A stretch of DNA of 58,669 bases, taken from contig VXMO01000043.1 in assembly GCA_009841045.1 (NCBI GenBank), positions 1 to 58,669 of the forward strand, in the 5' to 3' direction. The stretch is from Dehalococcoidia bacterium (lineage in GTDB: Bacteria > Chloroflexota > Dehalococcoidia > UBA6926). The notes beneath the pieces were generated by a model. That model saw only the letters and a program-made list of their open reading frames with translations, did no database searches and was not told where the DNA came from. This document shows, piece by piece, positions 58,651 through 58,669 of this stretch; position 1 is the stretch's first letter; the number at the start of each line of letters is the position of its first letter. The position numbers and the translations under genes were made by a program.

Positions 58651-58669
58651 AATCATCATCGGGATAAAG

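Noticed and set aside
1-58669. CRISPR arrays, prophage, insertion sequences or integron
   Set aside because: No regularly spaced repeats, transposase, integrase or phage structural genes were found; repeated sequence is limited to the small palindromic elements listed.

Overview
The window is 58.7 kb of GC-rich bacterial chromosome, densely coded and mostly housekeeping and metabolic. No phage, insertion sequence or CRISPR array is visible. The gene content points to a free-living member of the Chloroflexota, possibly the SAR202/Dehalococcoidia side. The grounds are paralogous acyl-CoA dehydrogenases with a CaiB-type CoA-transferase, a B12-dependent ribonucleotide reductase with NrdR, the SCO1664/DUF3090 pair otherwise known mainly from Actinobacteria, and an inverted-repeat dispersed element. 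This assignment is an inference from gene content, not from a marker-gene tree.

Layout. (1) 0.3-8.0 kb, plus strand: a CoA-ester catabolic cluster. It holds an acyl-CoA dehydrogenase with one in-frame TGA, a tandem-fused CaiB/BaiF CoA-transferase, a second acyl-CoA dehydrogenase, two MaoC-like hydratases, a thiolase-fold protein without the usual catalytic Cys, and a DUF35 protein. The set resembles the ChsE/ChsH/Ltp2 retro-aldol module of steroid side-chain degradation. (2) 8.0-11.4 kb: tRNA-Gly and tRNA-Phe, an Fpg/Nei glycosylase, and a Fur/Zur-type regulator with a metal ABC ATPase and permease. (3) 11.5-17.2 kb: an inositol-phosphatase-family enzyme, a minus-strand DRTGG/DUF3090/SCO1664 operon, an MBL hydrolase and a cell-surface protein. 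(4) 17.4-27.6 kb: a lone molybdopterin-binding subunit, tRNA-Asn, proC-yggT, an MFS pump, PadR with a HAAS-type membrane protein, plsY-kinase, pepA and an NAD(P)-binding epimerase-like protein. (5) 27.8-33.2 kb: nrdR-nrdJ, smpB, tmRNA and two small unknown genes.

(6) 33.2-42.0 kb: sulfate assimilation and siroheme. A strong promoter, a roughly 185-nt structured leader and an intrinsic terminator precede cysH, cysC, sat and sulfite reductase, followed by hemD, met8, cobA-hemD and hemC. Together these encode sulfate-to-sulfide reduction and every step from porphobilinogen to the siroheme cofactor of sulfite reductase. An upstream 8-mer identical to one terminator arm could form an anti-terminator, so the leader may be an unrecognised riboswitch.

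(7) 42.0-46.8 kb, minus strand: a compact operon with its own promoter. It encodes a GTP cyclohydrolase II/RibD-reductase fusion, a zinc-ligand-poor MDR dehydrogenase, a divergent 6-pyruvoyl-tetrahydropterin-synthase-like protein, a family-4 glycosyltransferase and a SAM methyltransferase. It looks like a pathway for a GTP-derived (pyrimidine or pterin) glycoside or cofactor and is, with the sulfur leader, the best candidate for something undescribed. (8) 46.9-58.7 kb: recN, a Zn alcohol dehydrogenase with a methyltransferase, tsaE-tsaB downstream of a marR-MFS-MFS operon, and ndk, rsfS, an EamA transporter and mnmA.
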